Shown here: piece after piece, positions 8,587 to 17,375 of the stretch
Layout: each line of letters opens with the position of its first letter
How positions within the stretch are numbered: the first letter of the stretch is position 1
Assembly: GCF_003569915.1 (NCBI RefSeq)
Contig: NZ_KZ984458.1
Span: 22,926 to 86,925 of the forward strand
Direction of reading: 5' to 3'
DNA length: 64,000 nucleotides
From: Comamonas testosteroni
GTDB lineage: Bacteria > Pseudomonadota > Gammaproteobacteria > Burkholderiales > Burkholderiaceae_C
Notes under the pieces: generated by a model
The model's database searches: none
Told to the model about the DNA's origin: nothing
The model's input: only the letters and a program-made list of their open reading frames with translations
Translations under genes and position numbers: made by a program

Positions 8587-8664
8587 ATGCGCCAAGCTAT
8601 CAATTCCCTGATCGAGTTCATCCAGGAAGCTCGCGAGTTCCATCTGGATCTGGCAAACCAGTAA
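8587..8664 (+). CDS. Putative 25-residue small protein (or sRNA-embedded ORF)
   Basis: The ORF reads ATG to TAA with the peptide beginning MRQAINSLIEFIQ and ending HLDLANQ, an amphipathic-helix-like composition. It sits in a discrete unit: a strong promoter at 8452-8480, a leader of about 100 bases that can form a 7-bp stem (8530-8536 with 8558-8564), and a terminator at 8683-8708. The ribosome site is weak (AGAAAG). Either the peptide is expressed or the transcript of roughly 220 bases acts as a small RNA. I do not recognise the protein. Third positions and promoter quality argue it is not a random ORF, but this is inference. Confidence 0.45.
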   Translation: MRQAINSLIEFIQEAREFHLDLANQ

Positions 8665-8682
8665 ACCCACTGGTTGAGAAAC

Positions 8683-8708
8683 AGCCGCCGATTGAGGCGG
8701 CTTTTTTT
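8683..8708 (+). terminator. Rho-independent terminator of the small transcription unit
   Basis: The stem AGCCGCC/GGCGGCT (8683-8689 with 8696-8702) has a 6-base loop and is followed by seven T (8702-8708). Another hairpin, ACCAGT/ACTGGT, lies just upstream and contains the stop codon of the small ORF. Confidence 0.88.
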
Positions 8709-8735
8709 CGTCTGTACTGTGGCCCAAGCTAGGGC

Positions 8736-9398
8736 TCAGGCAACCAGCAAACCCTGCTTTTCAATAAACGCCACCACTTCGTCCAGTCCGTCGAGGGTCT
8801 TGAGGTTGGTCATCACAAAAGGCTTGAGCCCCTTGGGTGTTGTGCGCTGCTTGATGGTGTCGCTGCGCATGATGTCCAGATTGGCTCCCACATGCGGGGC
8901 CAGATCGGTCTTGTTGATGACGAACAGATCACTCTTGGTGATGCCGGGGCCGCCCTTGCGCGGGATCTTTTCGCCAGCGGCCACATCGATCACATAAATC
9001 GTCAAGTCCGACAACTCAGGGCTGAAGGTCGCAGCCAGGTTGTCCCCCCCCGATTCGATAAAGACGATATCGGCATCAGGAAAGTCCTTGAGCATGCGGT
9101 CAATCGCTTCCAGATTGATGGAGGCGTCTTCGCGAATGGCGGTGTGCGGGCAGCCGCCAGTCTCCACACCCATGATGCGCTCGGCCGGCAGCGCGCCGCT
9201 GATGGTCAGCAGGCGCTGGTCTTCCTTGGTGTAGATATCGTTGGTGATGGCAATCAGGTCCCACTTATCGCGCATGGCTTTGCACAGCATTTCCAGAATC
9301 GTGGTCTTGCCGGAGCCGACCGGCCCGCCAATGCCTACGCGCAGCGGTGGCAGTTTTTTGGTGCGGTTGGGGATGTGGTGCAGTGCGGTGGTGTTCAT
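8736..9398 (-). CDS. ureG: Urease accessory GTPase UreG
   Basis: 220 residues. The P-loop [12 protein letters not shown] near the N-terminus and the metal-binding [15 protein letters not shown] segment (Cys-Pro-His) identify UreG. It hydrolyses GTP to drive nickel insertion into the carbamylated urease active site as part of the UreD-UreF-UreG complex. Its start overlaps the ureF stop in an ATGA, the last of four coupled genes ureE-SMR-ureF-ureG. Full length, no defects. Confidence 0.97.
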   Translation of the reverse strand: MNTTALHHIPNRTKKLPPLRVGIGGPVGSGKTTILEMLCKAMRDKWDLIAITNDIYTKEDQRLLTISGALPAERIMGVETGGCPHTAIREDASINLEAIDRMLKDFPDADIVFIESGGDNLAATFSPELSDLTIYVIDVAAGEKIPRKGGPGITKSDLFVINKTDLAPHVGANLDIMRSDTIKQRTTPKGLKPFVMTNLKTLDGLDEVVAFIEKQGLLVA

Positions 9399-10105
9399 GA
9401 TCGGAAGAGGCGTGAATACTGGTGTTCATGCTGGGCCGACAGAATGGCCAGCATGGGCGAAAAGGCTTGGCGGCCATGGTCTGGCAAGGCCAGCGCATGG
9501 TCTACCGCCTGCGGAATTTCTTGCGTCAGCCGCGCCAGAATGCGCTGGCCGGCACTCTGGCCCAGTGGCACGGCCTTGATGGCGGCTTGCACCATGTTCT
9601 CGGCCCAGCCAAAGGCATAGGCCAGTAGCGCATCGCGGCCTGATGCGCCCGTGCAATGCGCGGCGAACGAGAAGGCGATGGGATAGCTCGCATCCTGTGC
9701 GCCCAGCCAGGCGATGGTGGCTTGCAGCACTGCATCATCGGCATGGCGGTTCTTGAGCCAGTCCACCAGCGAGCGGCCCATTTGCTCGGTCTGCAGCCGC
9801 AGCTCGCTGGTCTCGCGCGTGCTGCGCACCCATTGGTTCAGCGCTGCAATGCGCTCGCGGTCATCGCGTTGCCAGGCCTGCGCCGCTTGCGCAATCACCG
9901 CCATATCGCCGCGCGACTGGGTCAGGTGCAACTGCTGCACCAGCCAGTTGGATGCTTCTTTTTCTGTAGTGACCAGCGCAGCATTGATGGCGGCTTCCAG
10001 CCCTTCGGAGTACGAAAAGCCACCAATCGGCAAGGCAGGCGATGCCAGCCACATCAGCTGCAAAAAACTGCTGGGTGCAAGCTGTAGTGGCGCGCTGCTG
10101 CTCAT
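9395..10105 (-). CDS. ureF: Urease accessory protein UreF
   Basis: 236 residues, mostly helical. The N-terminal [19 protein letters not shown] motif is characteristic of UreF, and the later [35 protein letters not shown] also fits the family. UreF binds UreD and UreG and gates GTP hydrolysis during nickel delivery. It overlaps both neighbours (SMR gene and ureG) by ATGA junctions. Confidence 0.95.
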   Translation of the reverse strand: MSSSAPLQLAPSSFLQLMWLASPALPIGGFSYSEGLEAAINAALVTTEKEASNWLVQQLHLTQSRGDMAVIAQAAQAWQRDDRERIAALNQWVRSTRETSELRLQTEQMGRSLVDWLKNRHADDAVLQATIAWLGAQDASYPIAFSFAAHCTGASGRDALLAYAFGWAENMVQAAIKAVPLGQSAGQRILARLTQEIPQAVDHALALPDHGRQAFSPMLAILSAQHEHQYSRLFRS

Positions 10106-10434
10106 GCGGGTTCCCCGCGCAGGCTCAAAAATTTGAGTCCCACAATGCCTATCACAATCATGCCAAAGCAGGCCATGCGGGCGAGGCTGCGGTCTTCGTC
10201 CAGAAACACCATGCCGTAGATGGCGGTGCCCACAGCGCCAATCCCCACCCAGACCGCGTAGGCCGTACCGACCGGAATGCTGCGCGTGGCCAGCGACAGC
10301 AAATACATGCTGGCCGCGATAAAGGCCGCGCAGAACAGACTGGGCAGCAGGCGCGTAAAACCTTCGGTGCGCGGCATGGCTGCGGCGTAGAAAATTTCAC
10401 ACAGCCCGGCAGCGATCAGAAACAGCCAGTTCAT
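10102..10434 (-). CDS. SMR family transporter embedded in the urease accessory operon
   Basis: 110 residues, four predicted membrane helices. It resembles Gdx/SugE: G10, E13, S42, Y59 and W62 are at the standard positions, but residue 16 is Tyr instead of the Trp of guanidinium exporters and the following loop has MPRTEGF instead of a Lys-containing segment. It overlaps ureE upstream and ureF downstream, both by ATGA, so it is fully coupled to nickel-insertion genes. The start at 10434 was chosen for that overlap (an upstream in-frame start at 10446 would intrude into ureE). The substrate is unknown; guanidinium, a urea-related cation or an amine are candidates. Confidence 0.88.
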   Translation of the reverse strand: MNWLFLIAAGLCEIFYAAAMPRTEGFTRLLPSLFCAAFIAASMYLLSLATRSIPVGTAYAVWVGIGAVGTAIYGMVFLDEDRSLARMACFGMIVIGIVGLKFLSLRGEPA

Positions 10435-11000
10435 CCGTGCTTGCACTTTCCATGGCTGTGATCGAGGTCATGTGAGTGCTCATGGCTATGCTCGTGTCCG
10501 TGGCTATGACTGTGCGCATGGTGGCTATGCCCGTCGTTGGTCACATGGCCGCCATAAGCGCCGCCTTCGGGCTCAAACGGCATATCGGCCTCCACCACCG
10601 TCATATGCATGCTGCGCAGCATATCGGCCAGCACATGGTCGGGCTCGATCTTCAGGTGGTCGGGCTGCAGCTCAATCGGCACATGACGGTTACCCAGATG
10701 GTAGGCCGCGCGCATCAGATCAAAGGGCGTGCCGTGCTCGGCGCAAGCGGTGATATGCAGCACTTTTTGCGGTGCGGCCAGCACGCGGATCAGCGAGCCA
10801 TCTTCGGCCACCAGTACATCGCCGCCGCGCACGGCCTGGCCGCGTGGCAGGAAGATGGCCAGCTCGCGGCCCTGGCTGTCGGTGGCGGCAAAGCGGGATT
10901 TCTGGCGCACATCCCAGTCCAGCTCTACCGTTGCAGCACGTTTAAGAATGACGGGCGAAAGACCTTGGCCTTGCACCAGCAGTTTGTTGGCTGTCAGCAT
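10431..11000 (-). CDS. ureE: Urease accessory nickel chaperone UreE with His-rich tail
   Basis: 189 residues. The N-terminal UreE domain (LPRGQAVRGGDVL) and C-terminal metal-binding domain (AYHLGNRHVPIEL, then LADML) are intact. The last 35 residues are a His-rich tail (GHSHHAHSHSHGHEH and onward, ending GKCKHG) for binding several nickel ions. It hands nickel to UreG. It is the first gene of the coupled ureE-SMR-ureF-ureG unit, and its upstream region is shared with the divergent GGCT gene rather than continuing from ureC, so it probably has its own promoter. Confidence 0.95.
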   Translation of the reverse strand: MLTANKLLVQGQGLSPVILKRAATVELDWDVRQKSRFAATDSQGRELAIFLPRGQAVRGGDVLVAEDGSLIRVLAAPQKVLHITACAEHGTPFDLMRAAYHLGNRHVPIELQPDHLKIEPDHVLADMLRSMHMTVVEADMPFEPEGGAYGGHVTNDGHSHHAHSHSHGHEHSHEHSHDLDHSHGKCKHG

Positions 11001-11024
11001 GGAGAACTCAATTTCAATATTTGA

Positions 11025-11090
11025 GGCTCAAACCAGATTGGTGCGCATATTGCATGTCTTGCGCATCTCTGTGATTTGAAGGTTTGAGCC
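11025..11090. promoter_or_regulatory. Inverted repeat GGCTCAAACC ... GGTTTGAGCC between divergent genes
   Basis: A perfect 10-bp inverted repeat (11025-11034 and 11081-11090) lies in the 92-base ureE/GGCT divergent region, one arm near each start codon. It could be a looping operator or an RNA stem covering the GGCT ribosome site (GAAGG, 11078-11082). No known regulator is assigned. Confidence 0.4.
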
Positions 11091-11092
11091 AG

Positions 11093-11610
11093 ATGACTAC
11101 TTTGGAAGCTTTTGCGGAAATGGACGCGCCAACTTCTTTGCATGATTCGCCTGCCAGCTGGCAAGGTTGCGGCGCTGCCTATGTGGCGGTGTATGGCACT
11201 TTGCGCGCTGGCGGCATCAACGATATTGCCAAGCTCAAGCCCGGTATTGCCTGCATGGGAAAGACGCAGCTGACGGGCACTTTGCATGATCTGGGCTGGT
11301 ACCCCGGCCTGACACTGCAAGGCTCGCAAGCGGTACTGGCCGAGGTCTACCCCATGGACAGTGCGTTGGAGCAGGCCATGGACCGCACCGAAGGTTTGTG
11401 GCCTGAAGACATGGGCGAGTACACCAAACGCATTCTGACCTTGCCCGTGATGTTGACAGCAGGCGGCCAGCAGCCCGTCACGCTGCTGGTCTATGAAGCC
11501 TTGCCCGCAACCGTGGCTGCCGCGCCAGAGATTGCTGTGAGCGACTGGCTGGCATGGTTTGAGGGCAAAGGTATTCAGCATCCGGACACTGCGTTTCAGC
11601 TCAACACCGC

Positions 11611-11626
<16 letters not shown>
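11093..11626 (+). CDS. Gamma-glutamylcyclotransferase-fold (AIG2-like) protein
   Basis: 177 residues. The motif [10 protein letters not shown] is the substrate-binding signature of the GGCT/AIG2 fold, and an acidic residue in MDRTEGLW may be the catalytic Glu. Members cyclise gamma-glutamyl amines or act on related small amides; the substrate here is unknown. The gene lies on the opposite strand inside the urease cluster. It diverges from ureE and its 3' end overlaps the ureC 3' end by 16 bases. The start at ATG 11093 is preceded by GAAGG; a TTG at 11084 is less likely. Confidence 0.75.
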
Positions 11627-13329
<1,703 letters not shown>

Positions 13330-13330
13330 G

Positions 13331-13636
13331 TCAGAGCGCTCCTTGGACCAGGCCGCGAAAGCCGTAAATCTGGCGGTTACCGCCGATGTCGACCAGCTCC
13401 ACCGTGCGTTGTTGGCCCGGCTCAAAGCGCACGGCCATGCCGCTGGCGATATTCAGGCGCATGCCGTGTGCGGCGTTGCGGTCAAAGGACAAGCCCGCAT
13501 TGGTCTCGGCAAAGTGGTAGTGCGAGCCGACCTGAATCGGCCGGTCACTCGCATTGCTCACCACCAGCGTGATGGTGCGGCGGCCGGGGTTCAGGGTATG
13601 CGCACCCTCGTCAAGAAGCAGTTCACCGGGGATCAT
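13331..13636 (-). CDS. ureB: Urease beta subunit UreB
   Basis: 101 residues, typical size. The segments [28 protein letters not shown] and the C-terminal [12 protein letters not shown] are urease beta signatures. It forms the (ABC)3 urease complex with UreA and UreC. The start at 13636 is supported by GGAG 7 bases upstream; a longer frame upstream overlaps ureJ and is discarded. Confidence 0.96.
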   Translation of the reverse strand: MIPGELLLDEGAHTLNPGRRTITLVVSNASDRPIQVGSHYHFAETNAGLSFDRNAAHGMRLNIASGMAVRFEPGQQRTVELVDIGGNRQIYGFRGLVQGAL

Positions 13637-13649
13637 GTGGTGCTCCGAT

Positions 13650-14258
13650 TCAGGCCAGTCGGGTGAGCATGAAAGCACCCAATGCCGCAGTGGCTGCGCC
13701 ACCCAACTTGGCCGCCCACTGGTGGCGCTGCATCACCACCTTGCCCAGCACCATGCCGCAGATATGCAGCAGGCCAGAGCCCAGCGCAATACCCGTCAGC
13801 GCGCCAATGGCAGCCCAGCCGGTGTCACCCGCCAGCTCAAAGCCATGGGCTGCGCCGTGGAAGAAGGCAAACACGCCCGCCAGCGTAGCGGCCAGCACCC
13901 AGGGCATCTTTTTTTGCACGGCAACCAGCAGGCCCAGCACCAGCACGGATGCGGCAATCATGGGCTCCACACCGGGCACCCACAGGCCTGCAAAGCCTGC
14001 CATGGCACCGGCCAGCAGCAGCGCGACAAAGGCTGCAGGTGCGCGCCAGGCGGGAGTCACAGTCAGCGCGCTCCAGGCACCTACGGCCAGCATGGCAGCA
14101 AGGTGGTCAGCGCCAGTAAAAGGGTGAGCGAAGGCGTGGGTCAGGCTGTCCAGAAAGTTGTGGTGACCGCCGCCATCCGCGCCTACATGGGCCAGTGCGG
14201 ACAGGGGAAGCGCTGCAGCCGTCGCAGCAAACACGTCAATGGATTTATTAAATTTCAT
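13650..14258 (-). CDS. ureJ: HupE/UreJ family nickel permease-like membrane protein
   Basis: 202 residues. A cleavable signal-like N-terminus (ending LSALAHVG) precedes the [20 protein letters not shown] motif of the HupE/UreJ family, whose His and Asp residues are thought to bind nickel. Five to six membrane helices follow. It probably imports nickel for urease. It lies between ureA and ureB, the order seen in several betaproteobacterial urease operons. Confidence 0.92.
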   Translation of the reverse strand: MKFNKSIDVFAATAAALPLSALAHVGADGGGHHNFLDSLTHAFAHPFTGADHLAAMLAVGAWSALTVTPAWRAPAAFVALLLAGAMAGFAGLWVPGVEPMIAASVLVLGLLVAVQKKMPWVLAATLAGVFAFFHGAAHGFELAGDTGWAAIGALTGIALGSGLLHICGMVLGKVVMQRHQWAAKLGGAATAALGAFMLTRLA

Positions 14259-14302
14259 AGCAGTATGCGCAAATAAGTTAAGGACTACAGGCCTGAAACA
14301 CT

Positions 14303-14605
14303 CTAAATAATGGGCTCATGCACGGTGACGAGCTTGGTGCCGTCCGGGAAGGTGGCTTCGATCTGGATATCGGGAATCATCTCGGCGATGCCGTCCATCA
14401 CATCGGCACGGGTCAGCACGGTGCGGCCTTCGCTCATCAACTGCGCCACGGTTTTTCCGTCACGTGCACCTTCCATCACAAAGGCGCTGATCAGGGCGAT
14501 GGACTCGGGGTAGTTGAGCTTGAGCCCACGCGCCATGCGGCGCTCGGCCAGCAGGGCGGCGGTAAAGATCAGCAGCTTGTCTTTTTCGCGAGGAGTCAAT
14601 TCCAT
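14303..14605 (-). CDS. ureA: Urease gamma subunit UreA
   Basis: 100 residues, full length, beginning [14 protein letters not shown] and ending VTVHEPII, both diagnostic of urease gamma. It is the first gene of the ureA-ureJ-ureB-ureC unit. A sigma-54 promoter lies about 60 bases upstream on the same strand, giving a leader of roughly 50 bases. ureD, which often precedes ureA, is absent here and sits at 30594. Confidence 0.97.
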   Translation of the reverse strand: MELTPREKDKLLIFTAALLAERRMARGLKLNYPESIALISAFVMEGARDGKTVAQLMSEGRTVLTRADVMDGIAEMIPDIQIEATFPDGTKLVTVHEPII

Positions 14606-14663
14606 TTTTTCAATCCATCAGGCACGAATGAACGCGATGAGTCAGTTCCATGCACCGATTGGA

Positions 14664-14679
14664 TGCAAGTGCTGTGCCA
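14664..14679 (-). promoter_or_regulatory. Sigma-54 promoter for ureA
   Basis: On the minus strand the sequence is TGGCACAGCACTTGCA, an exact match to the -24/-12 consensus (TGGCAC, 5 bases, TTGCA). Transcription would begin near 14653. Confidence 0.85.
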
Positions 14680-14729
14680 GTCGCCAGTCTGCGTAATTGG
14701 CACTGAATGTCTGAATTTGGTGCTTTGGG

Positions 14730-14767
14730 TGCACTGAAATGGTGATTTATTGCCTTTGATTGGTGCG
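14730..14767. promoter_or_regulatory. Two NtrC-like enhancer sites upstream of ureA
   Basis: TGCACTGAAATGGTGAT (14730-14746) and TGCCTTTGATTGGTGCG (14751-14767) each resemble the NtrC dyad TGCAC-N7-GTGCA. Their spacing of 21 bases places them on the same DNA face. They lie upstream of the sigma-54 promoter, as enhancers do, and also close to the divergent DUF4198 gene. Confidence 0.65.
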
Positions 14768-14868
14768 TAAGTGGTGAATTCAGGCTGTTGTGCACTGGTA
14801 TGAAGCTTGCTCGCTTCAACATTCGTTATGTGGCGCTTGCGGCCACTGTGATGATTTTTGGAGTTTTG

Positions 14869-15603
14869 ATGCCCTTGTCTTCTTCGCCCCGTGCTTCGGT
14901 GATTGCACGCATTCTGTGCACCACGGCTGCCGCCTGGCTGCTCAGTGTCAACCCTGTGTATGCCCATAACGTCTGGCTGGAGCCCGATGCTCAGGGCGGC
15001 TATGTGATGCAGTTTGGCGGACATGAGGGCAAGACCGAGTCGTTTGACCCGGCCAAGCTGCAGCGCGTGCATGCTTATGACCTGCGCGGCAGAGAGGTGC
15101 ACAGCAATGTGCAGCGTGTGGCTAATGGCATTCGCGTCAAGCCGGATGCCAAGGCCGCACTGATTGCGGTGGAGCTGGACAACGGCTACTTCAGCAGCGC
15201 CAGGCAGGATGGGGCGATGCTGCCTTTGCCCATGGACCAGAACCCTGGCTCCGTGCGCGGCGTTCATGCGCGCAAGTTCCACAAGACCGTGGTGCAGTGG
15301 GGTGCAGTCATGCAAAAACCGCTGGGCCAGATGTTTGAGGTCGTGCCGCAGCAAGGCCATGCCCCGCATGCAGGCCAGCCGCTCAAGCTGCAGGTTTTCC
15401 TCAATGGCAGGCCTCAGGCGGGTGTGCGCCTGTCCTGGGGCGAAAGTGGTGCCCCGACGATGACGGATGCACAAGGTCTGGCGGTGATGACCCCCAAGGC
15501 AGGCAGTAACACGCTGCAGGCCATCTGGCGTGAAGCGGTGCAGGGCGACGCCAAAACCACGGAGAACAGCTACGAATATTTGCTGCGCTTTGCCGTGCAT
15601 TGA
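14869..15603 (+). CDS. DUF4198-type exported protein, possibly nickel-related
   Basis: 244 residues from the ATG at 14869, chosen because GGAG lies 5 bases upstream and the protein then starts with a proper signal peptide (hydrophobic stretch ending VNPVYA, mature HNVWLEP). A longer frame from ATG 14800 would put two hydrophobic segments in a row. The mature N-terminus HNVWLEP, the middle HAGQPLKLQVFLNGRP and the final TENSYEYLLRFAVH fit the DUF4198 family, periplasmic proteins often near nickel/cobalt transporters. Divergent from ureA and next to its enhancer sites, it may help nickel supply to urease. Confidence 0.75.
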   Translation: MPLSSSPRASVIARILCTTAAAWLLSVNPVYAHNVWLEPDAQGGYVMQFGGHEGKTESFDPAKLQRVHAYDLRGREVHSNVQRVANGIRVKPDAKAALIAVELDNGYFSSARQDGAMLPLPMDQNPGSVRGVHARKFHKTVVQWGAVMQKPLGQMFEVVPQQGHAPHAGQPLKLQVFLNGRPQAGVRLSWGESGAPTMTDAQGLAVMTPKAGSNTLQAIWREAVQGDAKTTENSYEYLLRFAVH

Positions 15604-15679
15604 GCGACAGCCGCTATTCTTGATGCCAGTTCCGGTTGAGTAACAGACGCCCCCGGCTCCCGCAGTTTTTTCCGCCCTT

Positions 15680-16309
15680 ATGACCGATTCCACGCCCGTC
15701 GCTCGCCGTACCCGAGAGCAGATTCAGCTCGCCATTCGCGAAGCTGCGATTGCAGAGTTCAGCAGCCATGGCTTCAAAGGCGCTTCCACGCAGGCGATTT
15801 CAGAGCGCGCGGGTCTGACCAAGCCCCAGCTGCACTACTACATAGAAAGCAAGCAGGCGCTGTATGACGAGCTGTTGTATGCGCTGCTAGAAGGCTGGTC
15901 GGCTGCGTTTGCATTTGATCCTGCGCTGGATGATCCCGCCCAGATCATTGGCAACTATGTGCGGCGCAAGCTTGATTACGCGCTGGACAACCCCGAGCTG
16001 TCGCGCATCTTCACTAACGAGGTGCTGGGCGGTGGTTCGCGCCTGGGCAAGTACTGGCCGCTGGCGCTGGCATCGACCCAGCAAAAAGTGGAGCTGATGG
16101 GCGAGTGGATGGCGCAGGGCCGTATGCGCAAGCTCGATGCGCGTGTGCTGCTGATGCAGATCTGGGGCATGACCCAGCATTACGCCGACTACGCTGTGCA
16201 GGCCAGGGTGATGTTGGGCCTGGAAGATGATCAGCCCATAGACCGCGAACACATCGCGCGTGAGCTCACCAATTCTGTGCTGCTGGGCTGCGGCATGGCA
16301 CCAATTTGA
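15680..16309 (+). CDS. TetR family regulator, RutR-like
   Basis: 209 residues. The N-terminal TetR helix-turn-helix is clear (GASTQAISERAGLTKPQLHYYI, residues 34-55). The C-terminal half resembles E. coli RutR, the uracil-sensing regulator: W73 in EGW and IWGMTQHYADYA (161-172) correspond to the RutR segment that lines the pyrimidine pocket. It is followed by an operon with a RutR-type operator, so it very probably represses that operon and responds to a pyrimidine-like ligand. The ligand itself is inferred. Confidence 0.85.
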   Translation: MTDSTPVARRTREQIQLAIREAAIAEFSSHGFKGASTQAISERAGLTKPQLHYYIESKQALYDELLYALLEGWSAAFAFDPALDDPAQIIGNYVRRKLDYALDNPELSRIFTNEVLGGGSRLGKYWPLALASTQQKVELMGEWMAQGRMRKLDARVLLMQIWGMTQHYADYAVQARVMLGLEDDQPIDREHIARELTNSVLLGCGMAPI

Positions 16310-16392
16310 AGGCTGTTTGAAGCCTGCTTGCGCGGGCTTGGTGCATGTTCAGGCTTGAGACGACGCGCTAGCCAGAGCTTCTCTCTGTAGTC

Positions 16393-16447
16393 TTGATCTG
16401 GCACAGCGTTTGCTTAATTTGACCAATCGATCAAATCGGATGGTCAA
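16393..16447 (+). promoter_or_regulatory. Promoter with RutR-type operator for the heterocycle operon
   Basis: TTGATC (16393-16398) and TAATTT (16415-16420) form a possible -35/-10 pair with 16-base spacing. Overlapping the -10 is TTGACCA (16419-16425), followed by TTGATCGA read on the other strand, giving an imperfect palindrome. A perfect opposite half-site TGGTCAA lies at 16441-16447, next to the ATG. The RutR consensus is TTGACCA-N2-TGGTCAA. Confidence 0.65.
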
Positions 16448-16449
16448 TC

Positions 16450-16764
16450 ATGCAAAACACGGCTCTGAACACTCTCGAAGCATCTGCTGAAAATAGCTCT
16501 GAACAAGGCTTTGAACTCATATTGCAGCGCCAGGGCCTGCGCCTTGCAGTAGAGCCAGGCGAGAGCATTACCGATGTGCTGCAACTGGCCGGTGTCGAGA
16601 TCGAAACCGTGTGCGAGCAAGGCATCTGCGGCACCTGCGTAACGCGCTGGGTCGATGGTGATCCAGAGCATCACGACAGCTGCTTGACCGAGGCTGAACG
16701 CAGCACCCATGTGGCCTTGTGCTGTGCGCGCAGTCGCAGCGCAACGCTGACTTTGGATCTGTGA
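16450..16764 (+). CDS. Stand-alone [2Fe-2S] ferredoxin (phthalate-dioxygenase-reductase type)
   Basis: 104 residues. The cluster ligands are C55, C60 and C63 (CEQGICGTC) plus C91 or C92, the pattern found at the C-terminus of phthalate dioxygenase reductases, here as an independent protein. It should carry electrons, probably from a flavin reductase to an oxygenase or dehydrogenase. No oxygenase lies in the operon; the following flavodoxin-fold oxidoreductase may be its partner. First gene after the operator. Confidence 0.85.
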   Translation: MQNTALNTLEASAENSSEQGFELILQRQGLRLAVEPGESITDVLQLAGVEIETVCEQGICGTCVTRWVDGDPEHHDSCLTEAERSTHVALCCARSRSATLTLDL

Positions 16765-16776
16765 GAGGGGCACAAG

Positions 16777-17364
16777 ATGCGAGTGCTTGTGATCTTCTCT
16801 CACCCCGTAGAAACCAGTTACCAGGCCGCGCTGCATGTCGAGGTGGTGCAGCAACTGCGTGCCGCAGGGCACGAGGTTGATGACTGCGATCTGTATGCCG
16901 AAGGCTTTAACCCCGTGATGTCGCGAGAGGAACGCCTCGGTTATCACGAGGTTCCGCACAACCAGATTCCGGTGCAGAAATATGTGGATCGTCTGCTGTG
17001 GGCCGAGGCCGTGGTGTTCTGCTTTCCCACATGGTGCTTTGGCCTGCCTGCCATGCTCAAAGGCTTTTTTGACCGCGTGCTGATGCCCGGTGTGGCCTTT
17101 GACATCAGCGATCCGCAGAACGTCAAACCTGCGCTGACCCATCTCAAGCGCATCGCCGCCGTGGTGACCTATGGCCGTCCGCGCTGGACAGCGCTGTTCA
17201 TGGGCGATCCACCACGCAAATGCATCAAGCGCTATCTGCGCATTCTCACTGGTGGCAAGGCGCGCATTGACTACCACGCGTACTACCACATGAATGTGGC
17301 GACCCCACCGCGTCTGACGGCGTTCAAAGAACGTGTAGGTCAGGCCATGCGCCGCTTTGCCTGA
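16777..17364 (+). CDS. NAD(P)H oxidoreductase, flavodoxin-like fold (MdaB/KefF type)
   Basis: 195 residues. The N-terminal MRVLVIFSHPVETSYQAAL is the FMN/FAD phosphate-binding start of the flavodoxin-like NAD(P)H:quinone reductase family, and FPTWCFGLPAMLKGFFDRVLMPG is its isoalloxazine-binding loop. It probably transfers two electrons from NAD(P)H to a quinone or flavin. It lies 12 bases after the ferredoxin gene, so a redox pair is likely. Confidence 0.85.
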   Translation: MRVLVIFSHPVETSYQAALHVEVVQQLRAAGHEVDDCDLYAEGFNPVMSREERLGYHEVPHNQIPVQKYVDRLLWAEAVVFCFPTWCFGLPAMLKGFFDRVLMPGVAFDISDPQNVKPALTHLKRIAAVVTYGRPRWTALFMGDPPRKCIKRYLRILTGGKARIDYHAYYHMNVATPPRLTAFKERVGQAMRRFA

Positions 17365-17375
17365 GGAAGATGCTT

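Noticed and set aside
10121..10139. Near-palindrome GGCTCAAAAATTTGAGTCC at the SMR/ureF junction
   Set aside because: It lies within coding sequence and encodes an ordinary C-terminus; similarity to the GGCTCAAACC repeat is probably chance.
14651..14667. TGCACCGATTGGATGCA, another NtrC-like dyad near ureA
   Set aside because: It overlaps the -12 element and transcription start rather than lying upstream, and one half-site is imperfect; not counted as an enhancer.
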